The position numbers and the translations under genes were made by a program. A DNA stretch of 64,000 nt from 40CM-2-70-7 sp035631315. GTDB lineage: Bacteria > Gemmatimonadota > Gemmatimonadetes > Gemmatimonadales > GWC2-71-9. Below are positions 17,087 to 25,705 of the stretch, piece after piece; the first letter of the stretch is position 1, and every line of letters begins with the position of its first letter. The stretch covers positions 62,001 through 126,000 of the forward strand of contig DASQIZ010000098.1 of the NCBI GenBank assembly GCA_035631315.1, written 5' to 3'. The notes beneath the pieces are model-generated. The model searched no databases and had not been told where the DNA came from. It was given only the letters and a program-made list of their open reading frames with translations.

Positions 17087-17725
17087 CTAGGGCCAGAACC
17101 GCGCCGCGAGTCGCACGGTGCGCTCGTCCGCCCGGACGAGCGCACCATTTATTTCGCGGATCGGAATCACACCCCGGACCGCATTTGCAGCAAAGCATCC
17201 CCGTGCCGCGAGTCCGCCGACAGCACATGACCCTTCACTCAGCGCACCCATCTCCGCGAACCGGGCGCGCGCGACTCCGGGCAGAATCCCCAGTGCGAGG
17301 GCAGGCGTCTTCAGACCCCCGTTATCCCACCAGAACAGGCTCCACGTCGTCCCCTCGGCAGGCTCCCCTGCCACGCTGACCAGTAGCGCATCGTCGGCGC
17401 CCACTGCCTGCGCCTCGCTGCACGCGCGCGCGAACTGCTCCCGGTCGGTGACTTTGTGAGGGTACGGGTGATACCCAGGAATGGTGCGAACACTGATGGG
17501 CCGGGGACTGTCGTGCGAGCGGGACGTGACATGCACGCCCGACGCGTCGGCCTCCACCCGCACCACGCCCTCGTGCACGCTGTCCGCCTCGCGCGCGGCA
17601 TCGTCGAGGGAGAGGCCGGCCGGAAGGCCGAGCGCAGCGAGGGAGGCCGCGAAGCGGGCGGCATGATGATGAAAGAGCGGAATGCGTCCGCGGCGGACCC
17701 GCATGCTCTCGATCAGCGCGCTCAT
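17087..17725 (-). CDS. pabC: Aminodeoxychorismate lyase (PLP class IV)
   Basis: 212 residues from ATG 17725, which overlaps the pabB stop by 4 bp (ATGA). It is a fold-type IV PLP enzyme: RGRIPLFHHHAARFAASLAALGL at the N-terminus, HKVTDREQFARACSEA with the catalytic Lys, ADDALLVSVAGEPAEGTTWSLFWW, and GILPGVARARFAEMG with the phosphate-binding segment. The reaction is 4-amino-4-deoxychorismate to p-aminobenzoate plus pyruvate, for folate. D-amino acid or branched-chain aminotransferase are relatives, but short length and adjacency to pabB favour PabC. It is last in the four-gene minus-strand operon. Confidence 0.88.
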   Translation of the reverse strand: MSALIESMRVRRGRIPLFHHHAARFAASLAALGLPAGLSLDDAAREADSVHEGVVRVEADASGVHVTSRSHDSPRPISVRTIPGYHPYPHKVTDREQFARACSEAQAVGADDALLVSVAGEPAEGTTWSLFWWDNGGLKTPALALGILPGVARARFAEMGALSEGSCAVGGLAARGCFAANAVRGVIPIREINGALVRADERTVRLAARFWP

Positions 17726-18909
17726 GCCTCGCGCCCGAAGGCGGTCCGCACCGCTGCGGCTTTCCGCAGGGATTCCTTCCATTCGCGTTCGGGGATCGAG
17801 TCCGCGACGATCCCCGCACCGGCTTGCACGACGACCTGCCCCTGAGACACGACCGCCGAGCGGATGACGATGTTCAACTGGAGGTCGTTAGGCCCGATCC
17901 AGCCGAGGGCACCGGTATAGGCACCGCGGGCGACGGGCTCGAGGTCGCCGATGATTTCCATCGCCCGGATCTTCGGGCACCCGGTGATGGTGCCGCCGGG
18001 AAAGAGACTCGCGACAACGGCCGCCTGGTCGATGCCGGGGCGTTCGACGCCCCGTACCTCGGATACCAGATGAAACACGTGGGAGTACTCCTCGACCACC
18101 TCACGCTCGGCGACCTCGACGCTGCCGTAGCTCGCTAACCGTCCGATATCGTTCCGCGCCAGATCGACCAGCATGAGGTGCTCCGCGCGCTCCTTTTCAT
18201 CCAGCCTCAGTTCTTCCCGCATCGTCCGGTCGGCATCGGCGTTCCCCGTCTTGCGGCGCGTCCCGGCGATGGGCCTCGTCCGCAACTGGGTACCCGAACG
18301 CTCCACCAGAAGCTCCGGCGATCCACACACCAGTTGCCAATCCCCGAAATCGGCATAGCCCATCCAGGGGGACGGGTTGATTTCTCGAAGGCGGAGGTAG
18401 AGGTGCCAGGTGTCAGGGGTCAGGGGCCAGGTTTCGGCAACCGACAAGTTGACTTGGTAGATATCTCCCGCCGCGATGTGCTCCTGGGCTCGCAGAACGG
18501 CCGTCTCGAACTCGACCTGGGAGAACGAACGACATGACGTCACATTCGACACCGGCCCGGGTTTGACGGTCTTCAGCTCGAGCATTTCCTTCCGTTCCAG
18601 CAGTTCCCTGGCACCTGACCCCTGGCACCTGACACCTTCGCCATCCCTGTCGAGAACCAGGAGATTCTCCGGCTCAAACAGGTCGACCAGTGGTTGTGGG
18701 ACGGCGGGTGTCCGCCGGGGAACGCCGGGCGGCAAGCCGAATTCGTAGGCGATGGTTCCGTAAAGGGGACTCTCGCCGTGCGGGATCAGCACCGACGGAT
18801 CCGCCGGGTCATCCCAGGAGAGGCGCCGGCGATGCTTTGCACCCCAGGCGAGGTGCGTAGCGCCCCCCGGTCCCTCGAGCAGGACGAAGGGCCGCGGAAG
18901 GGTCCTCAC
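17722..18909 (-). CDS. pabB: Aminodeoxychorismate synthase component I
   Basis: 395 residues from GTG 18909 overlapping the Rieske stop (GTGA). It carries the chorismate-binding enzyme core: GDIYQVNLS, WQLVCGSPELLVER, RPIAGT, EKERAEHLMLVDLARNDIGR, EYSHVFHLVSEVRG, and SLFPGGTITGCPKIRAMEII. The FPGGTITGCPK element fits PabB, but the PIAGT segment has Ala where many PabB enzymes have Lys (PIKGT), as in TrpE. Together with pabC directly downstream, aminodeoxychorismate synthesis is most likely. The glutaminase partner is not in the window. Two copies of a CCTGACCCC-type repeat lie inside the gene. Confidence 0.85.
   Translation of the reverse strand: MRTLPRPFVLLEGPGGATHLAWGAKHRRRLSWDDPADPSVLIPHGESPLYGTIAYEFGLPPGVPRRTPAVPQPLVDLFEPENLLVLDRDGEGVRCQGSGARELLERKEMLELKTVKPGPVSNVTSCRSFSQVEFETAVLRAQEHIAAGDIYQVNLSVAETWPLTPDTWHLYLRLREINPSPWMGYADFGDWQLVCGSPELLVERSGTQLRTRPIAGTRRKTGNADADRTMREELRLDEKERAEHLMLVDLARNDIGRLASYGSVEVAEREVVEEYSHVFHLVSEVRGVERPGIDQAAVVASLFPGGTITGCPKIRAMEIIGDLEPVARGAYTGALGWIGPNDLQLNIVIRSAVVSQGQVVVQAGAGIVADSIPEREWKESLRKAAAVRTAFGREA
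18401..18431 (+). repeat. CCTGACCCC-type dispersed repeat, copy A (inside pabB)
   Basis: A 31-bp stretch built of AGGTGCCAGG, TGTCAGGGGTCA and GGGGCCAGG units. It matches the reverse complement of copy B at 28 of 31 positions and encodes the residues ETWPLTPDTWHL of PabB in frame. Confidence 0.65.
18607..18637 (-). repeat. CCTGACCCC-type dispersed repeat, copy B (inside pabB, inverted)
   Basis: A 31-bp stretch built of CCTGGCACCTGACC, CCTGGCACC and TGACACCT units, inverted relative to copy A about 175 bp away. It encodes the linker residues GEGVRCQGSGARELL of PabB in frame. Confidence 0.65.
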
Positions 18910-20027
18910 CCCTGGCCGTCGGCTTGGAGCCAGTCCCGGTAGGCGCCCTTCAATAATTGCTGGAAGTGATGGACACCCGACTCGAAGGTGACGGAGAAAC
19001 GTCCGCGGTCATACGCGCGGGACGACAGGCCTTCCTGCACACGCTCGCAGATCTCGATGTCTTCCTGCTGCACCTTGTCCGAGTACTCGTGGTCATCGGC
19101 GATGAGCTTCTGCGCCTTCGCGCCGTCCACGCTCGCATAGTAGTACCGGAACTCCACCCGGCACCGGTCGGGCGCCATGGGGATCACCACGTTGGTCTGA
19201 AGGCGTCCCGGCAGGATGTTCAGCATGAAGTTCGGGAAGACCTGGTAGTACAAAGCTTCACCCGACGTCACGCCATAGACGTTGTCATTCCCCGACAGCG
19301 GACCGACCTGGAGCGAGTACCAGTCGTACGTCTCGGTGACGTAGCTCTGATAGTCGTAGAGCTTCACCAGCTCGGGATGCACGTACGGGACGTGATAGCC
19401 CTCGAGGAAGTTGTCGACGTACACCTTCCAGTTGCACGCGACTTCATAATCGGCCCGGTGCCCGAACTTGAGGCCCCCCAGCTCGGTGGGGAGGATCCGC
19501 TCCTTCGCGCCCTTGAAGAATTCCGCCAGCGCTCGCGGGCGTTCGGCCAAGTTGACGAAAATCAGGCCTTCCCACGTATCGAGCCGGACCGGGATGAGGC
19601 CGTAATCCCTCTTGTCGAAGAGCTCCACGCGGTTGAAGTGCGGTACCCCGCGGAGCATTCCATCCAGCTGATAGGTCCACCCGTGGTAGCCGCACTGCAG
19701 CATCTCGCAGTTGCCGTCCTTCATGGCCAGCGGGCCGCCCCGGTGACGGCAGACGTTGAAGAAGGCGCGGAGCACGCCGTCTTTTCCGCGTACCACAATC
19801 ACCGGATTCCCGGCCACCGTGGAAATCAGATGATCACCGGTGTTCGGGACCTGGCACACGTGTCCCACGTGTTGCCAGGTGGTACCAAAAACAGCTTCGC
19901 GGTCGAGGGCATGAAAGCGGGGGTCGACGTACCACGCCGAGGGGATCGTTTCGGAACGCTCGAGGGGTCTGCTCTCGAGGTCGCCGTTCAGATCGGAGAA
20001 CGCGCCCCGATCGAGACGGGGAATCAC
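18906..20027 (-). CDS. Rieske non-heme iron oxygenase, alpha subunit
   Basis: 373 residues from GTG 20027 (GTGA overlap with the aldo/keto reductase stop). The [2Fe-2S] Rieske site is CRHRGG...CGYHGW near residues 92-112. The mononuclear iron site is in DNFLEGYHVPYVHPEL near residue 205. The catalytic domain continues through FPNFMLNILPGRLQTNVVIP. Size and motifs resemble the CntA/GbcA/choline-monooxygenase group and aromatic-ring oxygenases; the substrate is not predictable. No ferredoxin or reductase component is nearby. It is sandwiched between an aldo/keto reductase and pabB/pabC with 4-bp overlaps on both sides. Confidence 0.9.
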   Translation of the reverse strand: MIPRLDRGAFSDLNGDLESRPLERSETIPSAWYVDPRFHALDREAVFGTTWQHVGHVCQVPNTGDHLISTVAGNPVIVVRGKDGVLRAFFNVCRHRGGPLAMKDGNCEMLQCGYHGWTYQLDGMLRGVPHFNRVELFDKRDYGLIPVRLDTWEGLIFVNLAERPRALAEFFKGAKERILPTELGGLKFGHRADYEVACNWKVYVDNFLEGYHVPYVHPELVKLYDYQSYVTETYDWYSLQVGPLSGNDNVYGVTSGEALYYQVFPNFMLNILPGRLQTNVVIPMAPDRCRVEFRYYYASVDGAKAQKLIADDHEYSDKVQQEDIEICERVQEGLSSRAYDRGRFSVTFESGVHHFQQLLKGAYRDWLQADGQG

Positions 20028-21010
20028 AGATTGACGTTCCGCATCGCGGATTCGACGTACCGGGCGCCGGAGGTCCGGCCCACTGGAAACGCGTCACCGA
20101 TCTCCTCGAGCTCCTGAGGAGAAAGCTTGACCGTCATCGCGCCCGCATTCTCCTCGAGATACCTGCGGCGCTTGGTGCCCGGGATGGGGACGATGGTTTC
20201 TCCCTGCGCGAGCACCCAGGCCAAGGCCAGTTGGGCAGGCGTGCATGCTTTCCGCTTCGCGATCTCCACGACCCGGCGCACCAAGTCGAGATTCTTCTGG
20301 AAGTTCTCGCCCTGAAACCGCGGGTGCCGGCGGCGGTAATCATCCTCAGGAATGTCTTCCAGCTTCTGGAACGCTCCGGTCAGAAATCCCCGCCCCAGCG
20401 GACTGTACGCGACAAAGCCGACACCCAACTCGCGGCAGGTCGCGAGGAGCTCGTCCTCAGGATCCCGCGACCAGAGTGAGTATTCGGTCTGGAGCGCCGC
20501 GATGGGGTGAACCGCGCACGCCTTGCGCACCGTGGCCGGCGCCGCCTCGGAAAGGCCGAGGTATCGGACTTTGCCCGCCCGGACGAGGTCCGCCATCGCA
20601 CCGACGGTGTCTTCGATCGGCGTATTCCGGTCGACGCGGTGCTGGTAGTAGAGGTCGACATGATCGACGCCGAGCCGCTTGAGCGAGGCGTCGCAGGCTG
20701 CGCGGACATACTCGGGGTTGCCGTTCACGCCGGCCCACGTGCCGTCCTCATTCCGGACGTTGCCGAACTTCGTCGCGAGTACGACGCGATTCCGCCGTCC
20801 CTTCAAGGCCCGCCCCACCAGTTCTTCGTTGGTACGGGGGCCGTAGACGTCGGCCGTGTCGAGGAACGTGATCCCAAGCTCGAGTGCCCGGTCGATCGTT
20901 GCGAGCGACTCCGCGTCGTCCCGGCCCGAGTAAAAGTCCGACATGCCCATGCATCCCAGCCCCTGGGCGGAAACGGTCAGACCGCTGGTTCCAAGCTTCC
21001 GTTGATCCAT
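20024..21010 (-). CDS. Aldo/keto reductase
   Basis: 328 residues from ATG 21010. The TIM-barrel NADPH reductase signatures are visible: RKLGTSGLTVSAQGLGCMGMS at the start, FLDTADVYGPRTNEELVGRAL with catalytic Asp and Tyr, LATKFG with Lys, and DLYYQHRVD with His, closing the D-Y-K-H tetrad. The C-terminal IVPIPGTKRRRYLEENAGA binds the cofactor phosphate. It reduces carbonyls on an unknown substrate. A TATACT box 5 nt before the ATG and no good Shine-Dalgarno suggest a leaderless mRNA. It is the first gene of the operon with the Rieske oxygenase, pabB and pabC. Confidence 0.9.
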   Translation of the reverse strand: MDQRKLGTSGLTVSAQGLGCMGMSDFYSGRDDAESLATIDRALELGITFLDTADVYGPRTNEELVGRALKGRRNRVVLATKFGNVRNEDGTWAGVNGNPEYVRAACDASLKRLGVDHVDLYYQHRVDRNTPIEDTVGAMADLVRAGKVRYLGLSEAAPATVRKACAVHPIAALQTEYSLWSRDPEDELLATCRELGVGFVAYSPLGRGFLTGAFQKLEDIPEDDYRRRHPRFQGENFQKNLDLVRRVVEIAKRKACTPAQLALAWVLAQGETIVPIPGTKRRRYLEENAGAMTVKLSPQELEEIGDAFPVGRTSGARYVESAMRNVNL

Positions 21011-21015
21011 ACCGG

Positions 21016-21021
21016 AGTATA
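21016..21021 (-). promoter_or_regulatory. -10 box (TATACT) for the aldo/keto reductase operon, leaderless type
   Basis: TATACT sits 5 nt upstream of the ATG at 21010, so transcription would begin at or next to the start codon. No well-placed -35 element could be fixed. Confidence 0.5.
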
Positions 21022-21064
21022 TTCCCATCGTCCCGCCGTCACAACGACTTCCCCCGAGGAATCC

Positions 21065-23500
21065 ATGCGGATTGCCCGCTTGCTGGTGAGCGCCTCCCTC
21101 CTGGTGGCCCCTGCCCTGTCAGCGCAGTCGAACGCCGAGCTGATGGCGAACGACCATTACACCAGGTCGCATGACTACGACCTGATTCACCAGCGCATCG
21201 CGGTCTCAGCCTTCAACTGGGATTCGCTTTCGTTCGAGGGCTCCGTCGTCACGACGCTCGTGGCGCTCCGGCCCGCATTCGACTCCATCGTGCTGGACGA
21301 GGGGGCGCTGCTCGAGAACAAGAGCGTGGTGGATCGCGCGGGGCACGCGCTGAAGACGACCCGGCATGGGGACTCGCTGGTGGTCTTCCCCGCCGCCCCC
21401 GCCCGCTTCGGCGACACGTTGGTGTTCACCGTGACCTACCACGGGAAGATCAAGAATGGTTCGGGGCTGACCTTCATCACCACCGACGGTATGCCGCACC
21501 GGCCCCGGCAGATCTGGAGCCAGGGTGAGGACCACGACAATCACTTCTGGTTCCCCACCTACGATTTCCCGAACGACAAGATGACCTGGGAGCTCTCGGC
21601 CACCGTCGACCAGAACGACATGGCGGTGTCGAACGGCAAGTTCGTATCGGATGTGAAACAGGGTTCGGTCCATACGCTCACGTGGAATCAGGACCGCCCG
21701 TCCGCCACCTACCTCGTGTCGCTCGTGGTGGCGCCGCTCGCCAGGATCCATGATACCTGGGAAGGCATTCCCGTCGACTACTACACCTACCACGAAGACA
21801 GCTCGCGCGCCTGGCGCCTCTTCCACGAGACGCCCGACATGATCGGCGTCTACTCTCAGCTCACGGGCGTGAAGTACGCCTGGGCAAAGTACGCGCAGAC
21901 GACGGTCGCGGACTTCTTCGGCGGCATGGAGAACGTCAGCGCAACCACGCTGGTCGACTGGCTCCCCGACGCGAAAGCGTACGCCGACCGCCCCTGGTAC
22001 TCCTACATCCTGATTCCGCACGAGCTCGCCCACCAATGGTTCGGCGACTACGTGACCACAAACAATTGGGCCAACATGTGGCTCAACGAAGGTTTTGCGG
22101 AGTTCATGCCGGGCCAGTACTGGGGCACGCGGCAGGGCACGCATGCCGAGCAGGATTACTACCTCGATGAGTACCGGCAGTATCTGCAGATCGAAGCGAG
22201 CCGCTCCATGCCCCTCGCCTCGATGGGGTCGAACAACATCTATCCCAAGGGCGCGCTAGTCCTGGAGATGCTCAAGCACTACCTCGGCGAACAGCGCTTC
22301 TGGGCGTCGATTCACAACTACCTCGGCGCCCATGCGCTCAGTGGCGCGACGTCGGATGATCTCCGTCAGGCCGTGCTGGCCGCGACGGGCGAAAACCTCG
22401 ACTGGTTCTGGAACGAGTGGGTGTACCAGGCGGGGTATCCGCAGCTCGCCGTGACCGCGACGTACGACACGGCGGGCCACACCCTCGCGCTCGACATCAA
22501 GCAGACCCAGCAGGACTCACTGAAGCCCGACAGCACGGGGCTCAAGTTCACGGTGCCGCAGATCTTCAAGATGCCGCTGACCATTCGCGTCGGAACGGCG
22601 AAGGGCGACGTGACGCAGCACATCTCTCTCGACGCGCGGGAACAGAAGGTGACGATTCCGGTAAGCGACGCGCCGACGATGGTGATCTTTGACGACGGCA
22701 ACTGCGTCTTGAAACGGCTCGATTTTGACCAGCCTACGTCCTGGCTCGCCACCCAGCTCACGCGCGATCCGGATCTCTGGAACCGCGCGTGGGTGATCGA
22801 GAACCTGACGCGCCGTCCCGCGGATGCGGCGGCCGGCGCGGCCCTCGCGAACGCCGCTCAGCATGCCGACTACTTCCTGACGCGGCAGCAGGCCGCCGAA
22901 GCGCTCGACACCTTCCCTGCCTCGGTCGCGTCGCCGGCACTCACGGCCGCGCTGAAGGACACGTCGGCCGCCGTGCGCGCCGCCGCGATCCGTGCCCTCG
23001 CGCATGTGGGGGGGGCTGACGTCGCGGCGACGGCGAAGAGCCTCTTCGCGTCAGATCCGAGCTATGACGTGCGGGCCGCCGCCCTGCAGGCCCTGGTCCG
23101 TGCCGATCCCACCGGCGCCCACGCCGCCATCGCAGAGGGGCTGTCGAGGCCGTCCTATCGTGACGCGATTCAGAGCGCCGCCCTGCGCGCCATCTTCGGG
23201 GTGAACGACACGACGTTTATCGCCAAGGTCGACTCGATGGTTGCCGAGCAACAGCTGCCCGTCCACTTGTTGGCGGCGCTGGGCGCCAAGGGGAGCACCC
23301 ACGCGCTCGACCTCCTGGCTGCTCACCTCAATGACTCACGCCGCACGGTCCGCGAGTGGACGCTGCAGGCGTACCAGTTCACGCTCGCGGGTCAGGACAA
23401 GGCGATGGCGGTCACACAGCTGAAGGCTCGGGTGGACGGGATTCGATTCGAAGATACGAAGAAGGCGGCTGACGATTTGCTGAAAACTCTTCAGAAGTAG
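21065..23500 (+). CDS. Secreted M1-family metallopeptidase with C-terminal HEAT-like repeats
   Basis: 811 residues from ATG 21065 with GAGGAA 6 nt upstream. A signal peptide (MRIARLLVSASLLVAPALSAQS) is followed by the N-terminal beta-saddle domain. GGMEN (aminopeptidase substrate-binding) comes next, then the zinc site H319-E-L-A-H323 with third ligand Glu342 in NEGFAEF, and NNIYPKGALVLEML with the catalytic Tyr region. From about residue 575, repeated helix pairs (ASVASPALTAALKDTSAAVRAAAIRALAHV and similar) form HEAT-like repeats in place of the ERAP C-terminal domain. It would trim peptides N-terminally in the periplasm. It is convergent with the next gene, stops abutting. Confidence 0.93.
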   Translation: MRIARLLVSASLLVAPALSAQSNAELMANDHYTRSHDYDLIHQRIAVSAFNWDSLSFEGSVVTTLVALRPAFDSIVLDEGALLENKSVVDRAGHALKTTRHGDSLVVFPAAPARFGDTLVFTVTYHGKIKNGSGLTFITTDGMPHRPRQIWSQGEDHDNHFWFPTYDFPNDKMTWELSATVDQNDMAVSNGKFVSDVKQGSVHTLTWNQDRPSATYLVSLVVAPLARIHDTWEGIPVDYYTYHEDSSRAWRLFHETPDMIGVYSQLTGVKYAWAKYAQTTVADFFGGMENVSATTLVDWLPDAKAYADRPWYSYILIPHELAHQWFGDYVTTNNWANMWLNEGFAEFMPGQYWGTRQGTHAEQDYYLDEYRQYLQIEASRSMPLASMGSNNIYPKGALVLEMLKHYLGEQRFWASIHNYLGAHALSGATSDDLRQAVLAATGENLDWFWNEWVYQAGYPQLAVTATYDTAGHTLALDIKQTQQDSLKPDSTGLKFTVPQIFKMPLTIRVGTAKGDVTQHISLDAREQKVTIPVSDAPTMVIFDDGNCVLKRLDFDQPTSWLATQLTRDPDLWNRAWVIENLTRRPADAAAGAALANAAQHADYFLTRQQAAEALDTFPASVASPALTAALKDTSAAVRAAAIRALAHVGGADVAATAKSLFASDPSYDVRAAALQALVRADPTGAHAAIAEGLSRPSYRDAIQSAALRAIFGVNDTTFIAKVDSMVAEQQLPVHLLAALGAKGSTHALDLLAAHLNDSRRTVREWTLQAYQFTLAGQDKAMAVTQLKARVDGIRFEDTKKAADDLLKTLQK

Positions 23501-25669
23501 TTAGAGCGCCGCGTCCGTGTAGAGCTCGAGTCTCCATCCCCGCGTGAATGTCAGCGCGCGGGCCAAATCGATGCGGAACAGTCCATCGAGGATGCTCCCG
23601 CCCACCCCTGCCGAGATGAGGGGGTGGGCGGTGAAGGCATTCCGACCCACGCCGGCCCAGCCAGCGTCTGAGAAGAGCGCCAGCCGCGCCCCCGGAATTC
23701 CGAATCCCACCTCGACGCGAGCTCGCCAATACGCGGTCCCGTTCGCGGCGTCTCCGCCGAAACCCCGCAGGGTCGTAGGCCCTCCCAGGAACCAGTGGCT
23801 CTGGAGCGGGACCTTCCCGTCCGATGCTCCGCCCGAGACTTCAACCGCTCCCTGGAATGGTCCCGGGAGCGGCGCCGTGGCGCGGCCCGTCAGGGCCAGC
23901 CGTGCGAAGTTGAAGGTTCCCACGGACAGATCCATATCGACGTTTCCGCCCAGCGAAGAACGCCCTTCGTTGAGGGGGAGGTCTCCGCGCAGGCGGAGTG
24001 AGCTGCCGATCTGATCGGCCCGCTGTGCCGGGATCTCGGGTCGGAAGAAATTGTCGTGATCAAAGAAGTGCCCGAGGCTCACATCACTGGTGCCGAGCGG
24101 GGCCACAAACTGGTGCTCTGCGAAGAGGCGCCACTCGTACGACTGGGATTCCGTCACGGCGGGCTTCACATCGGCGTCGACGCCGGCCGCGCGGAAGTAG
24201 TCCCCGTCGTCCCGTCCGAGCACGAGCGCCTGCACCGAATTTCCGAACCCCAGCGATTTCGCGTCCGGATCGACCGCCGTCAGCCGTCGGTACGCCCCGA
24301 TGCGGGCCGTGAGGTCCTGCGTCTTTTTGGTGACGCCCAGATCCAGATCGGGCTGTCCCGTTGCGGTCGCCACCCGGAAGGTCCCGTCGAAGGCGAGAGA
24401 GCCGAGCGGGACGTCGGCCCGGGCGCCGAGGGAGAGGGCTTCAACGCGGTTGTAGCGCAGAAGGCCGGGTGCCTGCCAGAGCGCTCGGACGTGGCGCTGA
24501 TCCGAGAAAACGGATTTCGGCAGCAGGTGCAGGTCGGCGAGAATGTTGTCGAGATCGGCCCGGGTGGTCAGCGCCGCCTCGTCCTTCACGAAGGATGGCG
24601 GCAGTTCCGGACTGTTGAGCAGCGCGAGCGTATCTGCAGGCACGACGACGGTCACCTCCTGGCACACGTGCTCGTGGCAGTGACAGGAGATCAAGCCGGT
24701 CGAGTCGCTGCTGCAGCGTTTCCAGAGGGAGTCGGCGAGGGCCGAATCGAGCTTCGCGACCGGTGGCGTGGCGTGCTCGGTGGTGTCCCCATCCACCTGG
24801 TAGTCCGAATAGGCCGTTTCGAAGCGGAGGGGAAAGGTCGCGACGGATCCCATGGTGGCAGTGCCGTCGAACGACTGGAGCCGCGGGACCCACCAGTGAT
24901 TCTGCCAGAGCGAGAACTCGATGGTCGCGTACTTCAGTTCGGCGCGAATCGGAGTCATGAATCCGGGGATGTGGCTGCTCACATTCGACCCCGATTCGCG
25001 GTCGAGGTCGAGCTCGAGGTCCCACGGCCGCGCCAACTGAAAGAGCGCACGCACCATGGAGTATCCCCGGCCCTCGATCCAGATCGACCCCGCCATCAAG
25101 TGGGGATCGGCACGACGTGGAAGGATTTTCAGCTCGAACAGCTGGATCTCGACGCCGTTCGGCAAGATGATCGACGTCGTGTCGCCCGTCTGGTACCGGT
25201 AGTCCGCTTCGGCGCTGTCGCCGAGCGGATGGCGCACGAAGTTGTCCCCATCGCCGAAGCTCATGCGATCGGACGAGGGGTTCCACAACAGGTCGGGCGC
25301 ATCGTGACGGATATCGTCCGGAACTTCGTCGTGCGGCAGGGCGATCGGGATCCCCTCGCGAGCGCCGAGCACTTCGACGGAGTCATGCCCCACCCGATGC
25401 CAGTGGACCCGAACCGCCGTTTCGCTGTGGTAGAAGACGCGGTCGCGGCGAAGGGCGCGCATCCCGAAGGACATCCGTTGCTTGGCCAGGGCGCTGTACG
25501 CGAGGATGCCCGCAGCCTGGTCGTCCCGCGCAACGCGGGCAAGGGTGACGAGCCCCCGCGCGGTCGCGTCCAGATAGGTCGCGGTATCGGGTTGCTGGGC
25601 CTGGAGGCCGACGGCGAGAAGAAGAAAAAGCATGGAGGCGCTTGATTGAACTACGACCTTTCGTGACAC
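23501..25669 (-). CDS. Outer-membrane beta-barrel protein of the BamA/surface-antigen type
   Basis: 722 residues from GTG 25669 (SRKVVVQSSASMLFLLLAVGLQA signal peptide; ATG 25633 is an alternative). The N-terminal half is a soluble, helix/beta region beginning with a repeated QQPDTATYLDATARGLVTLARV segment. A Cys/His-rich insert (SCHCHEHVCQEV) lies near residue 330. The C-terminal third is a barrel with the surface-antigen hallmark FLGGPTTLRGFGG and an ending aromatic pattern. Related proteins export or insert outer-membrane components or act as autotransporter-like pores; the function here is unknown. It shares only 36 bp with the divergent CPBP gene. Confidence 0.75.
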   Translation of the reverse strand: MSRKVVVQSSASMLFLLLAVGLQAQQPDTATYLDATARGLVTLARVARDDQAAGILAYSALAKQRMSFGMRALRRDRVFYHSETAVRVHWHRVGHDSVEVLGAREGIPIALPHDEVPDDIRHDAPDLLWNPSSDRMSFGDGDNFVRHPLGDSAEADYRYQTGDTTSIILPNGVEIQLFELKILPRRADPHLMAGSIWIEGRGYSMVRALFQLARPWDLELDLDRESGSNVSSHIPGFMTPIRAELKYATIEFSLWQNHWWVPRLQSFDGTATMGSVATFPLRFETAYSDYQVDGDTTEHATPPVAKLDSALADSLWKRCSSDSTGLISCHCHEHVCQEVTVVVPADTLALLNSPELPPSFVKDEAALTTRADLDNILADLHLLPKSVFSDQRHVRALWQAPGLLRYNRVEALSLGARADVPLGSLAFDGTFRVATATGQPDLDLGVTKKTQDLTARIGAYRRLTAVDPDAKSLGFGNSVQALVLGRDDGDYFRAAGVDADVKPAVTESQSYEWRLFAEHQFVAPLGTSDVSLGHFFDHDNFFRPEIPAQRADQIGSSLRLRGDLPLNEGRSSLGGNVDMDLSVGTFNFARLALTGRATAPLPGPFQGAVEVSGGASDGKVPLQSHWFLGGPTTLRGFGGDAANGTAYWRARVEVGFGIPGARLALFSDAGWAGVGRNAFTAHPLISAGVGGSILDGLFRIDLARALTFTRGWRLELYTDAAL

Positions 25670-25705
25670 AAAGTTGCACCCTCACCCGTTTACCTTGAAG
25701 AGCCC

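Noticed and set aside
16657..17148. Minus-strand ORFs inside the collagen-like gene
   Set aside because: Complementary frames of Gly codons give Ala/Pro/Arg-rich artefacts; the plus frame has lipobox and collagen pattern.
24056..25645. 529-codon plus-strand ORF opposite the barrel protein
   Set aside because: Long antisense frames arise from codon bias at high GC; the minus-strand frame has a signal peptide and the LGGPTTLRGF motif.
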